64,000 nt of DNA from Nageia nagi (taxonomy: Eukaryota; Pinophyta), in the NCBI GenBank assembly GCA_050084985.1, contig JBITNC010000001.1:31992001-32056000 (forward strand), read 5' to 3'. This document shows, one piece after another, positions 21,398 through 33,399 of this stretch. The position numbers were made by a program, and so were the translations under genes. The notes below the pieces were generated by a model, which made no database searches, was not told where the DNA came from, and saw only the letters and a program-made list of their open reading frames with translations. Within the stretch, counting starts at the first letter, position 1. Each line of letters begins with the position of its first letter.

Positions 21398-22219
21398 ATG
21401 GAAATCCAACACAATCTTGGTATGCAACAACTCCTTGAGAAATTAAAGGTAACTCATGCCAAGATAAGTATTTTCAAACTTTTACCATTATCATTTGAAC
21501 ATAGAGATGGTTTATTTGATGTACTTAAGAAAATTGAAGTCAACATAGACATTCCTATCATTAAATTTGTGGAATTAGTAGGAAATCTTGATACTAATTT
21601 ATTTTGTAACATGATTTCCTTTTAAGAGATTGAATTTCCTAGTGAAGATATAATTGAGAAAAATCTAGGACTATATATCTATATTAATATTGATAGTGTT
21701 CTTATTAAAAAATATTTGACTGATATTGGTTCAAATGTTAATGTATGTTTCATTAAATTGTTGCAAAAATACTTCCCTTCCATATATGCAAAAATGAAAT
21801 GAACCACTATTAGCATTAAAGGATTTGATAATACTAAAAAGGAATGCATTGGATATGTATATATGTATATTGAAGTAGGAGGTAAAATGATTCATCAAAA
21901 AGTGTATGTTTTTCAAGCGAATTTTCCATATAACTTATTTCTTAGTAGACCTCAGATCCATAATATTAGGGCTATAACTTCCACTTTGCATTTGTAAATT
22001 AAATTTATGCATGAAGGAAAGAAAATTATTATTCATGTAGAGGAAAATCATATAGATATGTTTTATATAGTCAAGAGGTTTTGGATTCCACATGATTTTG
22101 TTGAAAGTGAGGAAGATGTACCAAGACCTATTACAGTTGTCACCCCACAAGAGGTAATCATTAGAACATATAGAATACTAAAGATAGACATTTGGAAGAA
22201 AATCAGAGGGCTCAAATGA
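21398..22219 (+). pseudogene. Protease region (element C)
   Basis: The frame starts with LLEKLKVTHAKISIFKLLPL and HRDGLFDVLKKIEV, a segment found before the protease in Tat-type elements. The protease site is LTDIGSNVNVC at about 21717-21750, with Ile in place of the usual Asn/Thr/Ser. It is followed by YNLFLSRPQIHNIRAITSTL at about 21931-21995, matching the YNLLLGRPWIH..AVPSTLH landmark. Stops occur near 21624 and 21997. The last open piece is 22007-22219. Confidence 0.75.
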
Positions 22220-23099
22220 ACCCTTGCAATCTCAAAAACTTAGTTCTACTACTATGAGATTGAAGCCAAGAATTATCACTTTTTTCTTGGTTAGGAAAGT
22301 GATCCTATTGAAAATATAAATATCCTCTACCAAGAGCATGAAGAAAAACATGCATCTAATAGTGAATATACAACTTATGTTTCATAAAAAATAATAGTTA
22401 GGTAAGTATGCATTTCAATAGTATTGATTCTATTTTTGGTAATGAATATATGTACAAATATAAATATGATGGAAAATGATTAGGTAATAATGGGAAGGAA
22501 ATCATAGAGCACATTCCAAATGAATTTCAACACAAGAGAACAATAGGTATTGGATTTGATGATTCTACACCTAGCTCATCTCCATCAGTTCTAACAGTTC
22601 AATATGTGGATAATAATGATCAGGGCTACGTAAAATATATATATGATGAATGGATACATTTTGGGATTATGCATGATCCAACATAATAATTACATGATTA
22701 CTACACATATCCATTCCTACCTACTACAACTTCAGTTTGAGTGGATATTTTCAAGACTAATGATGTTATCCTTAAAAAGATGGGGGTATGAAGTGAGTTC
22801 CCTAAGTCCAATAAAAAGAGGCTCACAACATAGCTCATGCAACATCAGGAATATTTTGGTGAAGAGGTATGCACAAATGATGTATACATTGCAATTTAGA
22901 GCCTTAACTTTCTTTTTATTTCTATTTATTATCTATTTTTTTATGCTTATTTTTATTTGTATTTTGTTGTTTTTTGTTCAAGTCATTCCTAGGTCTATGT
23001 AGTTTTTCATTCAAAGTAATTCTTCTCATCCCTTAATGTGGTGATGACACTAGGTTCCTAGCATTGTTGCTCTATTATTTCCATCTCTTATAACTAAGT
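22220..23099 (+). other. Degraded linker between protease and RT (element C)
   Basis: Fragmentary frames only. In Tat-type elements this region is poorly conserved, so it cannot be annotated further. Confidence 0.4.
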
Positions 23100-23391
23100 T
23101 TGGATACTAAATTGGAGGCATTTTCTATGCCTCCCCAACTTAGTGATGAAATATCTTATCTTAGTAAAGAAATAGTAGAAGTATATATTGGTACCCAAGA
23201 GGTCCCATGGTTGATCAAAATAGGAGCTTGGTTAATCCTAGAAGAACAAGAAAGGTACCACCTACTATTAAAAGAGTTTTCTAATATATTTACTTGCTCT
23301 TATTCTGATATGTTTGGCCTTGATCATGATTTATCACTCATAACCTAGTTGTTAATGAAAATATCAAATTGGGTCAAGAAAAGCCTAGAAA
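23100..23391 (+). pseudogene. Reverse transcriptase, first piece (element C)
   Basis: YHLLLKEFSNIFTCSYSDM and GLDHDLSLIT form the usual entry into gypsy RT (L-L-x-E-F-x-D-x-F-A-x-S-x-x-D-M-P-G). A TAG follows and the frame is cut at 23391 by the LTR of element H. Confidence 0.75.
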
Positions 23392-23878
23392 TGATCTATA
23401 ATCACCAGATAATTATAGCATACTTGGATCCTCAATTATAGATTTAAAAAAAATACATTCACCATTATGAGATCATACAAATTGCATATAAATTTGAAAA
23501 TTGCATAATAAAAATCACAAACTAGCAATCTCAAATAAACAATAATATCAACATAATGATTTACCCTAGTTCATCCAATGTGGACTAATTCAACATGGAA
23601 TTGGAGCCTTCTCTTCTCATTTTATATAGAAATTATAATATTACATGCATAGAGAAATACCATCAACACAATGGAAATACAATCTCCTATAATTACTGCA
23701 ACCTCCTATAGCAAGAAGAAAATAATCTCAGAATTACATAATTATGGAATGACTCTTGGTCTTCCTTCAAATCTTATAATCCCAAAACATGAAACTCTCC
23801 AAATTATTCTCATATAAAAAAGAGAGTAAAATGAACTTCAATAAGCCTATAAATGCCTTGGAAACTTCAGCTACAGGC
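23392..23878 (-). repeat. Truncated 3' LTR of element H
   Basis: Begins TGATCTATAATCACC and matches 27776 onward up to AGCTACA(A/G)GCA. About 170 bp of U3 present in the other copy is missing, and integrase sequence follows directly. Confidence 0.85.
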
Positions 23879-24391
23879 ACTCTTATTAATGTAATAATGA
23901 ATTACCCTATTATATGAATGTTTGATATATTCAAAATGTTCATCCCAAGACTTAGGATGTTTTCCACAATAACCCCTTAAGAGTTGAATCATTGTCCTAT
24001 TCACCACCTCGGTTTGTTCATCCATTTGAGGATGAAAGATAGTATTCCTCTTCAATTTTGTATCCATGTTTTCTAAAAAACATGTCCTAAACATTCCTAA
24101 GAATCTACTATCTCTATTTGAAATAATGGAATTAGGCAATCTAAAATGAACCCAAACATGAGAAAAGAATAAATTTGTAGCATCTTGTCTTGTTATATTC
24201 TTTTTACATGGAATCAAAACACATATATTGCTAAATATATCCATAATAACAAATAAATAGTCATGACCTTTCTTAGTCATATGCAATCCTCCCACAAAAT
24301 CCATTGAGATACACTCCCATGTATGTGAAGGTATTATAAGTGGTTGATACAAACCCAATTTCTTGTTACTTGGTTTATTAGTGCAATACAA
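23867..24391 (-). pseudogene. Integrase core (element H)
   Basis: A 174-codon open frame on the minus strand. It has WECISMDFVGGL (first Asp), SNRDSRFLG (second Asp) and EQTEVVNRTMIQLLRGYC (Glu), so the DDE triad is kept. GKHPKSWDEHFEYIKHSYN follows. The protein stops at the junction with the truncated LTR, so the C-terminal domain and any chromodomain are lost. It would have catalysed integration. It is the best preserved part of H. Confidence 0.85.
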
Positions 24392-25294
24392 AGAATACTT
24401 CCTTATGTACTTGACAACTTTATCTTACATCTTTGTCTAATATACATATCTTTGCAAATTGTATAATGTCTTTCCAGCCCCAAAATGTATTGCAATCTTT
24501 GAAGTATTTACTTCTCTAATTAGTCCAATCTTTTCACCTATAAGGACACATAATGCATCAAAATGGTAAAGAAGTCCATTTTATAGATGAAACTCATTCA
24601 AACCCTTATACTTGGACCTAGATGAAGACAACTACTCATACACTTCTCCAAAGTCTAGATCCTATGTATATGCCTCTAAAAATGACTTAAATAGAAAAGG
24701 AAGAAATTTTAACACTGAGAGGGAACTCACTAGATCCTATTTGCATAATTTATTTTATGTTCTTTTCTTATACTTGATCACTACATGAAATTGTTGTAGA
24801 AAATCCATCCATCTATAGTGTCTAGTTTGTTGCAATTTTGATTGAATTTGTAAATACTTTAATGGTTGATGATTAGTATGAATAATTGTTTCTTTTTCCA
24901 TTAAGTAATTTTTGTACTTTTAAATAGCTTGAACCAATGCATACATTTCCTTATTATAATTAGGATAATTCAAAATAGCCAAACTAAACTTTTCATAATG
25001 ATAGCAAATTGGTTTACCTTCTTGTAACAACATGGCTACCATGGCATGGTCACTTGCATCAGTCTTCATTTCAATTGGCTTTTGCAAAATAGGAAGTTAT
25101 AGCATAGGTGGACTAATTATATTTTTTTTCAAAGTATCAAAAGATGTTTATTGTTGTTCCTCCCATTGAAAACCTTGCCTCTTTTTGGTTACATCATGTA
25201 AAGGTGAAGCAATATGATAAAAATTAATAATAAACTTTATCAAATATTGGACAGCACCTAAGAAACTTCTCACTTCAATTACATTAGATGGCCT
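24392..25294 (-). pseudogene. RNase H and integrase N-terminus, degraded (element H)
   Basis: Minus-strand fragments include NYNKEMYALVQAI, HTNHQPLKYLQIQSKLQQ and RHYRWMDFLQQFHVVIKYKK at about 24800-24990, the normal end of gypsy RNase H. The zinc-binding part of integrase near 24420-24560 is too broken to define. Confidence 0.65.
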
Positions 25295-25870
25295 TCACCA
25301 ATATACTATAGCATTTAATTTACTAGGATCTATCTTAAGTTTTCTATGACCAATAACATGGCCCAAATACACCAAAGACTCTTTGCTAGACTCACATTCT
25401 AAATGTTTCAATAATGACTTCTCCCTACATAAAGTTTGAAACACTTGTCTAAGATGTACAACATGTTCTTCCCAAGTAGAACTATAAACAAGAATATCAT
25501 CCAAGTATACAACAACAATAGAATCAATAAATGGATGAAGTACATCATTGATTACCCTCATAAAAGTGGTTGTTATATTGCATAAACCAAATGGCAAAAA
25601 ATCCACTCAAATAGGCCTTATCTTGTCTTGAAGGCAATCTTTCATATGTTCTCCTTAATTTGAACCTAGTGATATCCACTCCTCAAGTTCAATTTTATGA
25701 AGAATCTTGCCCCTTGCAACTTATCCAAAAGATCATCTATCCAAGGCAAAGGATAGTGATTTTTTATGGTGATTTTGTTTAGTTCTCTATAGTCAATGCA
25801 TATTCTCCAAGTTCATTCCTTCCTAGGAACCAAAACAATAGGTGATCCACATGGATATGTACTTGGTCTG
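25295..25870 (-). pseudogene. Reverse transcriptase (element H)
   Basis: Minus strand: PCGSPIVLVPRKE and [20 protein letters not shown] at about 25740-25860, then a frame break. The open frame 25606-25295 follows with [34 protein letters not shown] and [17 protein letters not shown]. The catalytic YLDD is intact. Upstream sequence to 26590 holds degraded protease/linker. Confidence 0.85.
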
Positions 25871-26590
25871 ATCACACCTTGACTAACTAACTCCTAAATA
25901 TACCTCCTTATCTCCTCTTACTCCAAAATTGATTTTTGATACAAAGCTATGGTGGAAATGAAGCATCAGGTAACAACTAAATAGCATGCTTTATATCTCG
26001 CATAAGAGATAATCCCTATGGCTCTACAAATAAATTAGTAAACTCTCAAAGCAAATTTTGTATTTGTTCCTAACTATTGCACATTGCTAATAGCCTACAA
26101 TCAATATTGCATATTCTAATAATGTAAGATTCACCTCACATGAGGCTCCTATTTTCAAGATGATTAGAATAAAAAATTTAGAATCATTCATAAGATGTTT
26201 TACATAACTAGCAGTGACCAAAGGTCACTTCTTCTTGCTTTTATGTGCACTATTTAGAAATACCTTTCCATATTTCACCAACTATAATTTATTCAATCTT
26301 CTATAATAGATACCATATTTATCCCACCTATAATGGTTACCAAGAATAACATCACAAATGTCTAAAGGAACAACATCAACCACAACTTCATTAATATACT
26401 TTGCATAAGTAGCAAATTTTAACTTACATTATGTAGTGACTTGTAAACTAGCATTACAATGCACCCAACCCAAAGGATATGGATTTGGATGGTTGAAAGT
26501 TTTCAATCTCAAATTACTTACCATAGTCTATAAAATCAAATTTTCTTGAGAACTTAGATCAACAATGCAATCTACTTTGGTTTTCTTGAT

Positions 26591-27626
26591 TTAGATTTTG
26601 AGGTGGAATAATTGAATCCTTTTATCTTCAATGTCTTGAGGCTCTTCAACCTTTTGAATGGCTGAATAATTTATTCTCTCATCAACATCTAAACTTCCCT
26701 CAATATCATCACATATAAGAATTATAGCATTAGTTTTATCCTTATTCTTATATTTATATGGATGTAATTCTAGATGTAGTTTCCAACATTTATCATCAAC
26801 ATGACCATCTTTATCATAATGACTATAATATTTACCATCACCTTCTTTCTTTGAAATATTAGTGATCTTAGTTTCTTGCTTACCTTTTCCTTTATCTTGA
26901 GATTTACCTTTTTCTTGTCCTCTCCTTGAATTAGAAGCCTTTTTGGATTCATCATATTGTCTCCTTACTTTACCATCCTCCTCTAAGTATTGTGCTTGCA
27001 TACACACTTGATCAATATTAGTAGAATTAAAAAACATTATAGTATTTTGCAAATGACTATGTAAAGCAAAGTAGCTTATTTTTTGAATTTTGTAGTGTAT
27101 TCTTGAATATTGTTCCCTCTTTATTGTCTAAATAATTGCCATCTAATCAATTGCTTATTATAGTGTCCTAATGGATAGAATTGATCTCTCAACAACTCCT
27201 TAAATTCATTCCAAGAAGATATTTCCAACAAGTGCTCATTATTAAGAGTTTATACATAACTTTTCCACCAAACTAAACCATGTCCAATCATATTTAATTT
27301 AGAAAAAGAAATTTTATCAATATCATTTACAACACCATGAATTTGAAAATAAACCTCAAATTATTCAACTTTTCTGCATCAACCTCCCCTCCAAAAATAG
27401 AAATGTCCACTTTGGCCTCCACCTTGAATGGAACTTGATTTGATGAAGATGATGAATCAGGTCTCCCAACTACATCATGATATCTTTGATTGATATTTGC
27501 ATTTTTTTTAGTAGCTAACAACTCATCCAAATGAGCCAAATGATTCTCCATTACCAAAAACCTTCTTTCAAGATCGATATCTTTCATGGTACAAATAGTA
27601 GAATATTTCTCCTTTGCATTATCCAT
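26591..27626 (-). pseudogene. Gag (element H)
   Basis: Two open frames on the minus strand. 27626-27327 carries the N-terminal part (DLERRFLVMENHLAHLDELL, then DISIFGGEVDAEKLNN). 27052-26591 carries the end of capsid (FFNSTNIDQVCMQAQYLEED), a Lys/Gly/Gln-rich basic tract and a zinc-knuckle relic YYSHYDKDGHVDDKCWKLH, in which two cysteines are Tyr. The piece between has frameshifts. Confidence 0.8.
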
Positions 27627-27761
27627 TTCATTTACTCTAGCCCTTTGACCAATCTCAGGATCCTCTAGAATAAACTCTAGTCTTTGAGATATCCTCCCAA
27701 ATAAAATATCATTGGTGGTCTAAAATACCCAAAATTTTGCCCCTAAGTTTTACACACACAA

Positions 27762-27773
27762 GCTCTGATACCA
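27762..27773 (-). promoter_or_regulatory. Primer binding site of element H (initiator tRNA-Met type)
   Basis: The minus strand reads TGGTATCAGAGC two bases inside the 5' LTR. Confidence 0.92.
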
Positions 27774-27775
27774 TG

Positions 27776-28432
27776 TGATTCATAATCATTAGATTATTAT
27801 AGCATACTCAGATCCTCACTTACATATTAAAATGAAAATACATTCACCATTATGAGATCATACAAATTACATATAAATTTAAAAATTACATAATGTAAAT
27901 CATAAACTAGTAATCTCAAACACACAACAAGATCAACAATATGTTTTACCTTGGTTCACCCAATGTGAGATAATCCAGAATGGAATTGGATCTTTCTATT
28001 CTAATTATCTATGAACATTACAATATTACATGCATAGAGAAATACCATTAACACAATGGAAATACAATATCCTACAATTACTTTAACCTCCTATAATAAG
28101 AAGAAAATAATATCAGAACTACAAAATTTTGAAATAACCCTTGTTCTTCCTCCAAATTGTACAATCCTAAAATACTAAACTCTCCAAATTCTCCTCATCT
28201 AAACATGAAAGTAACATGCCCTTAAATAATCCTAGAAATTCCTTGGAAACATTAGCTACAAGCATTGAATATTCTCATTTTCCTGACACATCAATGTCTC
28301 TTTGACTTCCCATGTTGACTCATCAAGGTGCATGCCATTAATGGCCTAAAATCATTAATTTGCATGCCATTATAGGCCTAAATTTGAATGTTAAACAACT
28401 CCAAATTTTAGTCTTTGGTCTGTCTCCAAGCA
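27776..28432 (-). repeat. 5' LTR of element H
   Basis: In + coordinates it starts TGATTCATAATC and ends near TCTCCAAGCA. The first 487 bp match 23392-23878 with substantial divergence, so the insertion is old. Confidence 0.85.
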
Positions 28433-28439
28433 CATATAC

Positions 28440-29146
28440 CTCTAGAATGAGTATTGATCTTGAAAAGAAAACTTGATATGATCTAATTTAGATCAAGAAA
28501 GATGCATCCTAGGTAGCCCTTGCTATTAAAAAGGAAATTGAAAAGTATATTACCACTTATTTCATTATTCCTATTAATTATTCTCCATGTATTTCTAACA
28601 TTGTGCCTACAATTAAGCCTAATGGTGAAATAAGATATATATATTTCAAGGATATCAACATGATATGTACCAAAGATACATTTCTTTTGCCTAACATTGA
28701 TATGATTATAGATTCAAAAGTAGACCATGAACTCTTATATTTCATGGATGGATTTTATAGCTACAATCAAATTAAGATCAATAAGGAGGACCAACATAAG
28801 ATAACTTTTGTTACTCCTTAGGGCATACTTTTTTAGATGGTCATACCTTTTGGTCTAAAAAATGTAGGTGCAACTTATTAGAGAGCCATGATGAGTATGT
28901 TCCATGATATGATCTATGAATGTATTAAGGTGTATGTTGATGACATCCTAGCCAAATCCACAACCAAAGATTACCACATTTCAAATTTGAAAAAGATTTT
29001 ACAAAGGATGTGAGAGTACAAATTGAAGTTGAAACCTTAGAAGTGTGTATTTGCAGTCTCATTGTGTAAATTACTTGGGTTCATTATTTCAAGAAGAGGT
29101 ATAGAGGTGGATCCCAAGAAAGTTTCAACAATTTTGATTTTCCTCC
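28440..29146 (+). pseudogene. Reverse transcriptase, second piece (element C)
   Basis: Continues after element H with KKEIEKYI and ISNIVPTIKPNGEIRYIYF. Then an open stretch at 28603-28821 (MDGFYSYNQIKINKEDQHK). VIPFGLKNVGATY, a TAG and RAMMSMFHDM follow, then VYVDDILAKS, so the catalytic motif YVDD is present. It ends in ISRRGIEVDPKKVSTI and the insertion site of element D. Confidence 0.88.
29142..29146. repeat. Target site duplication of D, left copy (CCTCC)
   Basis: Identical to 45829-45833. Removing D restores the RT coding order of element C. Confidence 0.88.
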
Positions 29147-29995
29147 TATTGCAGTGAAAATAGAGTTGGAATGTAGAATAACATAAAATACAATTATTCT
29201 TAGATTTTCACTAAACCTCAAATTATGTAAAATAGGTAGAAATGTTGTAATTGTAAATTGATATTGATTTTCAGCTCAAACTATAATTTTCCCTTGGAAG
29301 GGACTTTTACAAATGCCATTTGCCAAAATAAGAGTATTAGATCTCTATTGTTTTTGGTTTGCTTGCTTCTCTCCTTGATATGAACAACCTGTAAATCCTA
29401 CACACATGCAAAAGATAATAACATCAAAGCATCTATGTATGACATGTATTAAATTGAAGCTAGCATAAAACAATAAAAGGTATGAGCTCACAAGATTTTG
29501 GTAGCATTACCCTACTTCAAAAATTGGGTCAAGATCTGATCTTATTACTTTGTATTGGCTTATATTTATAGATTTTGGGTGAGATGTTCCAAGGCTGGTA
29601 AGGGGAAGTGAAAAGCCACCGTAGGTCGTAACTGACCCCCTCTATCCACATCATCTTGGAAGAATGAAATGTTTCAACTTTCTCTTGCTATTTTGGTTTC
29701 TTGTTTGGCTATTACAGAGTCACCAGCGATTACTAGGCGGACACCAGCGATCATCCTAAAATGCCAGCGTTTGTTTTGGGTCGCCAGCGACTGGTTTTCA
29801 ATTTTTATAACAATATTAACATGATCACCAAATAGCCAATTTTTATTGAAAAGGGGTCATGTGACCACTCGTTTTGCATGTACTTGATGAGATATATCCA
29901 ATAATATGGTTTTTAGACCTATTTTATATTTTCACAAAGAGTTATGATTATTTCAATGTTTACTAGTTAAAAGGGGACATTTTTAGGTGTCTACA
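29147..29995 (-). repeat. 3' LTR of element D
   Basis: In + coordinates it starts TATTGCAGTGAAAATAG and ends GGTGTCTACA. It is highly similar to 44986-45828 and to the F copy at 56473-57349. It contains a CACCAGCGAT-type minisatellite at about 29715-29790. Confidence 0.93.
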
Positions 29996-30010
29996 TTTTG
30001 CCCCTTTTTA
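29996..30010 (-). promoter_or_regulatory. Polypurine tract of element D
   Basis: The minus strand reads AAAAAGGGGCAAAA next to the LTR start TGTAGACACC. The same tract is at about 57350 in F and 51827 in G. Confidence 0.82.
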
Positions 30011-30629
30011 ATTATCAATCGAAAATGCGGTTGATGATTTCAAAAATATAGGATGAGAAGCTTTGTCACTTGATTATTTGTTGTTGTTTTTTTATGATAC
30101 AAGTTTTGACTCAATTTCTCAGATGAATCAAAATTTTGATTTCTCAAATTATGATAAAATGTGTTTTCATTTAACATTTGATGTAGTTTTGAAAACAAAT
30201 TTGATTATACTTCAGAAGTGACTATTTTCGATATGACGATGTGTTGAGCTTGTGTGATAGTTGCATGACATTTCTATTATGTCATTTTGCATGTCTAAGC
30301 ATGCATGTACCGTATAAGTTTTCTTTAGTATATGAGTTTTGATGGTGTTGTCCTTTGTCTCGACAACGGGGTTTCAAGATGATCTCCAGTAACAATGATA
30401 CATCACATTTTATCTCCTTTGATATTTGTAAATGTTAATGATATTTTTAAGAAATATCATCAAAATATTTTTCGTATAAAGCTTAAGATCTTTTAGTAGG
30501 ATATAATTATAGCTTCTCTGAATCAACTTATTTTATATATATATTTCATCATCTAGTGTTGTCATGAGGATAGTCCTTGCCATGACTGAATATGATTTTT
30601 TAACTTTTGAAATTGATACATTTTGAAAA
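30011..30629 (-). other. 3' untranslated part of element D
   Basis: Non-coding. From 29996 to about 30420 it is closely similar to 57350-57775 of element F, then the two elements part. No frame is seen. Confidence 0.6.
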
Positions 30630-31066
30630 TGATATTGTAATACATCAAAACTACACTTGTGTCAATCTCCATACTATGTGCTGTTTATGGTAGTTGCATG
30701 ACAAGACTCTAGTTTGTCTCTGCATACCAAAGTGAGTATGTGATGGTAAGCTTATTTGATGTATACAATTTTAAGATAGTGATGTTGTATATCAAAACTT
30801 CACTTGTGTTTATCTCCATATTGTGTGCTATTTATAGCAATTACGTGACAAGACTCTAGTTTATCTCTGCATGCCAAAGCGAGTATGTGATAGGAAGCTT
30901 GTTTTGTATATACAAGTTTGAGATAGTGATGTTGTATATCAAAGCTTCACTTGTGTTATCTCCATATTGTGTGTTGTTTATGGTAGTTGCATGACAAGAC
31001 TCTAGTTTGTCTCCGCATGCCAAAGCAAGTATGTGATAGGAAGCTTATTTCGTATATACAAGTCAT
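30630..31066. repeat. Three tandem repeats of about 146 bp (element D)
   Basis: ACAAGACTCTAGTTT recurs at 30701, 30848 and 30994, with flanking CACTTGTGT, CTCCATA and GTGATAGGAAGCTT. Spacing is 147 and 146 bp. Element G has one diverged unit at about 52050-52260. Confidence 0.85.
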
Positions 31067-31409
31067 CTTTTATTTTTCTCTGCTTTTGACCTAGCAGAAT
31101 GGGTTTCGTGATGATCTTTTGCATAAGTATTTTAGAATCATATTGAGTGTAAATATCTTATTTTAGGTTATAAGTAATTTTAATTACCTTAATCATGAGT
31201 AGACATATAACTTTTGATTTTGTATTTAATAATGTTTTGGGTACATTTTAAGAGAGATGTAGCCATGGTCTTACTATGTGATCGTAGGCTTACTTTGATT
31301 GTGGTGCTGATCTTAGCATTATGGCCCCTTTTGAACTGACTAATGATGTCAGTGACGATGATGATAGACTATTCAAAAAACTAATATATATTAGCTAGTG
31401 AACAAGTAA

Positions 31410-32380
31410 GATGAATGTACGAATGATTCTAACCTTATTGTTTCAATCATTTATAGGTGAACATAAGGTTTGATTTTAGGTCATGGGGAATTGTATTTAC
31501 CCCAATTATCCAAGTATGATTTCTTGAGCTTTGCAATTGAATTATTTTGAACACACATTGGTTGTACACTAAATAGGTACTAAAGGCTTATTTCCATATA
31601 TCTTTACATGGGTGTCTGGTGTTTACTCCAAAGAAATGTATGGAGCTGAGTCAGGTATATGACATGAAGTCCTCTTTGTGTGCACTAATTTAAATTTTGA
31701 TTATTATGTTATTAATCTAGAAGAATATGTTTTACAAAAATCATTGGAATCATGTTTTTTGATGACTAGTGTTTCCTAAATACGTATAACAATAAGTGAT
31801 GACTAAACATGCATAACATGACATATGATTTGAACTAGGGAGTTCATGATTCATTGTAAGATCATTAACAATAAATGGTGTTTGTCCTATCAAGGATTCA
31901 TGATGAAATTATTTATGATCGAGTTTGCATGTTTATTTGGTTATCTTTTTCATGTTTTGACTTACACTTGAGGTTGGTAAGTGGTTAAGTCAAGACTCAT
32001 ACACTTGAGTTTATCAACTTGTGTACGAATATTTTAAATCTTGATTTTGTTGGTTGATGGTACAGGTAAATGATTTGATTTGGGTCATGGAAAATCATAG
32101 TTGCCCCAAATTATAATCAAACATAAACTTTTTGAATTTTTGCAATCAAAGTATTTTGAAAACAAGTTCTACACCTTACTAGGTACTCATGCTTGCCTAC
32201 ATATGCTATTTCATGGAGCACTTTATTCCATAGGCTCTTTGCCATTAGCATGTATGTGACATGGAGTCTTTTCAAAGTAGATAACATTTCAATGTTTGAT
32301 AATTCTGCTATTCGCCCCAGCAAAATGGGTTTTATTATCATTTCTTGCAAAATCATTATCAAAGATTTCAAGATGGAATT
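31410..32380. repeat. Diverged duplication, period about 590 bp (element D)
   Basis: The segment around 31470-31680 (TTTAGGTCATGGGGAATTGT, GGTACT, TATGACATG-AGTC) is repeated in diverged form at about 32070-32275. No coding was seen. The open minus frame over 32117-32371 has no family likeness. Confidence 0.6.
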
Positions 32381-32659
32381 TATAATTTGATATCATCAAA
32401 GATTCATGATGAGGAATATGACGATAACAATTATCCCATTAAATACGTATGGGATTATTATTGTATTTTTATTTTTTAAATGTTGATTTTGATATTATTA
32501 AATATTTTTAAATTTAGGGACAATGATTTGAAAAATTACAGTATTAGATTGTATCATTTACCAAACTTAGCTAATAATACTTTTTATTTTATGATAACAT
32601 GTACAAAGGATATGGAACAAGATGTAACACACATTCAATTTATGGGTAGATGATAATGA

Positions 32660-33030
32660 ATGGAAAGGGAAGAAGAACATCAACTTCTAATTCCAAGGGA
32701 AGAGTAATTTCTTACTCTCGATCCCAAGGAATGATGGAATCTTTTTAATGATGTTCTAGGGGGTTGAAATGGATGGGATATGATAGGAAAAGAACATTGA
32801 CTTCCAATTCAATGGGAGAATAATTTCTTATTCTCGATCTCAAAGAATAATGGAAGCTATAAAATTTAACAATGTTCTAGGGTTGACTTTTATCAATCTA
32901 CTAAGGGCAATTTCTTGCTTAAACTTGTAGATAAGAGTAGAAGCAAAAGGTTTTAACAACAACAATGTTGACTCCCATATTAATGGGGAGAGCAATTACT
33001 CATTCTTTTTCTCAAATAATATGGAAGCAC
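32660..33030. repeat. Three diverged tandem units of about 130-165 bp (element D)
   Basis: GAAGAACATCAACTTC, AAAGAACATTGACTTCC and AACAATGTTGACTCCC start the three units. Each is followed by a GGGA-AG-GCAATTTCTTACTC-like block and TAATGGAAGC. Confidence 0.7.
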
Positions 33031-33399
33031 CTCAAATTTAACAATTGGTAAAGATGGATTTAGGAAATATATGGATGTTGGATAATAAAATATGAAAGTT
33101 GGTATAGTATAACGTGTATGGGGGGATGGTGGATGTTAATATGAAAATAGTATAACAAATGAATGGACATAGGATGTATTTGAGTATTTAGAGAGATATA
33201 CTAATCAACTCATCAAGGCATTGATAAATATAAGTGTAATATTAATTACTATGTAATAATAAATAATATGGGATGGAGGCATGGGATGATGAAGAAATGT
33301 AATGATCATAATATTCAAGTTGACCATATTAACCAATCATCATTAGATTTTTTATTCTTTAGATGATATAAAACAAAGTCATGATGTTCTCAAAATTAT

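Larger units (their letters stand above)
23392..28432 (-). mobile_element. Element H: chromovirus-like Ty3/gypsy retrotransposon
   Basis: Gag, RT, RNase H and integrase are encoded on the minus strand between LTRs at 27776-28432 (5', complete) and 23392-23878 (3', truncated). An initiator tRNA-Met type PBS lies directly inside the right LTR. The element sits in the RT of element C. I could not find a clear target duplication, so the outer bounds are accurate only to some tens of bases. Confidence 0.88.

Noticed and set aside
23387-28440. Target duplication AGAAA for element H
   Set aside because: Present at the left edge, but on the right AGAAA occurs only inside sequence past the likely LTR end, not next to a CA terminus; not convincing.
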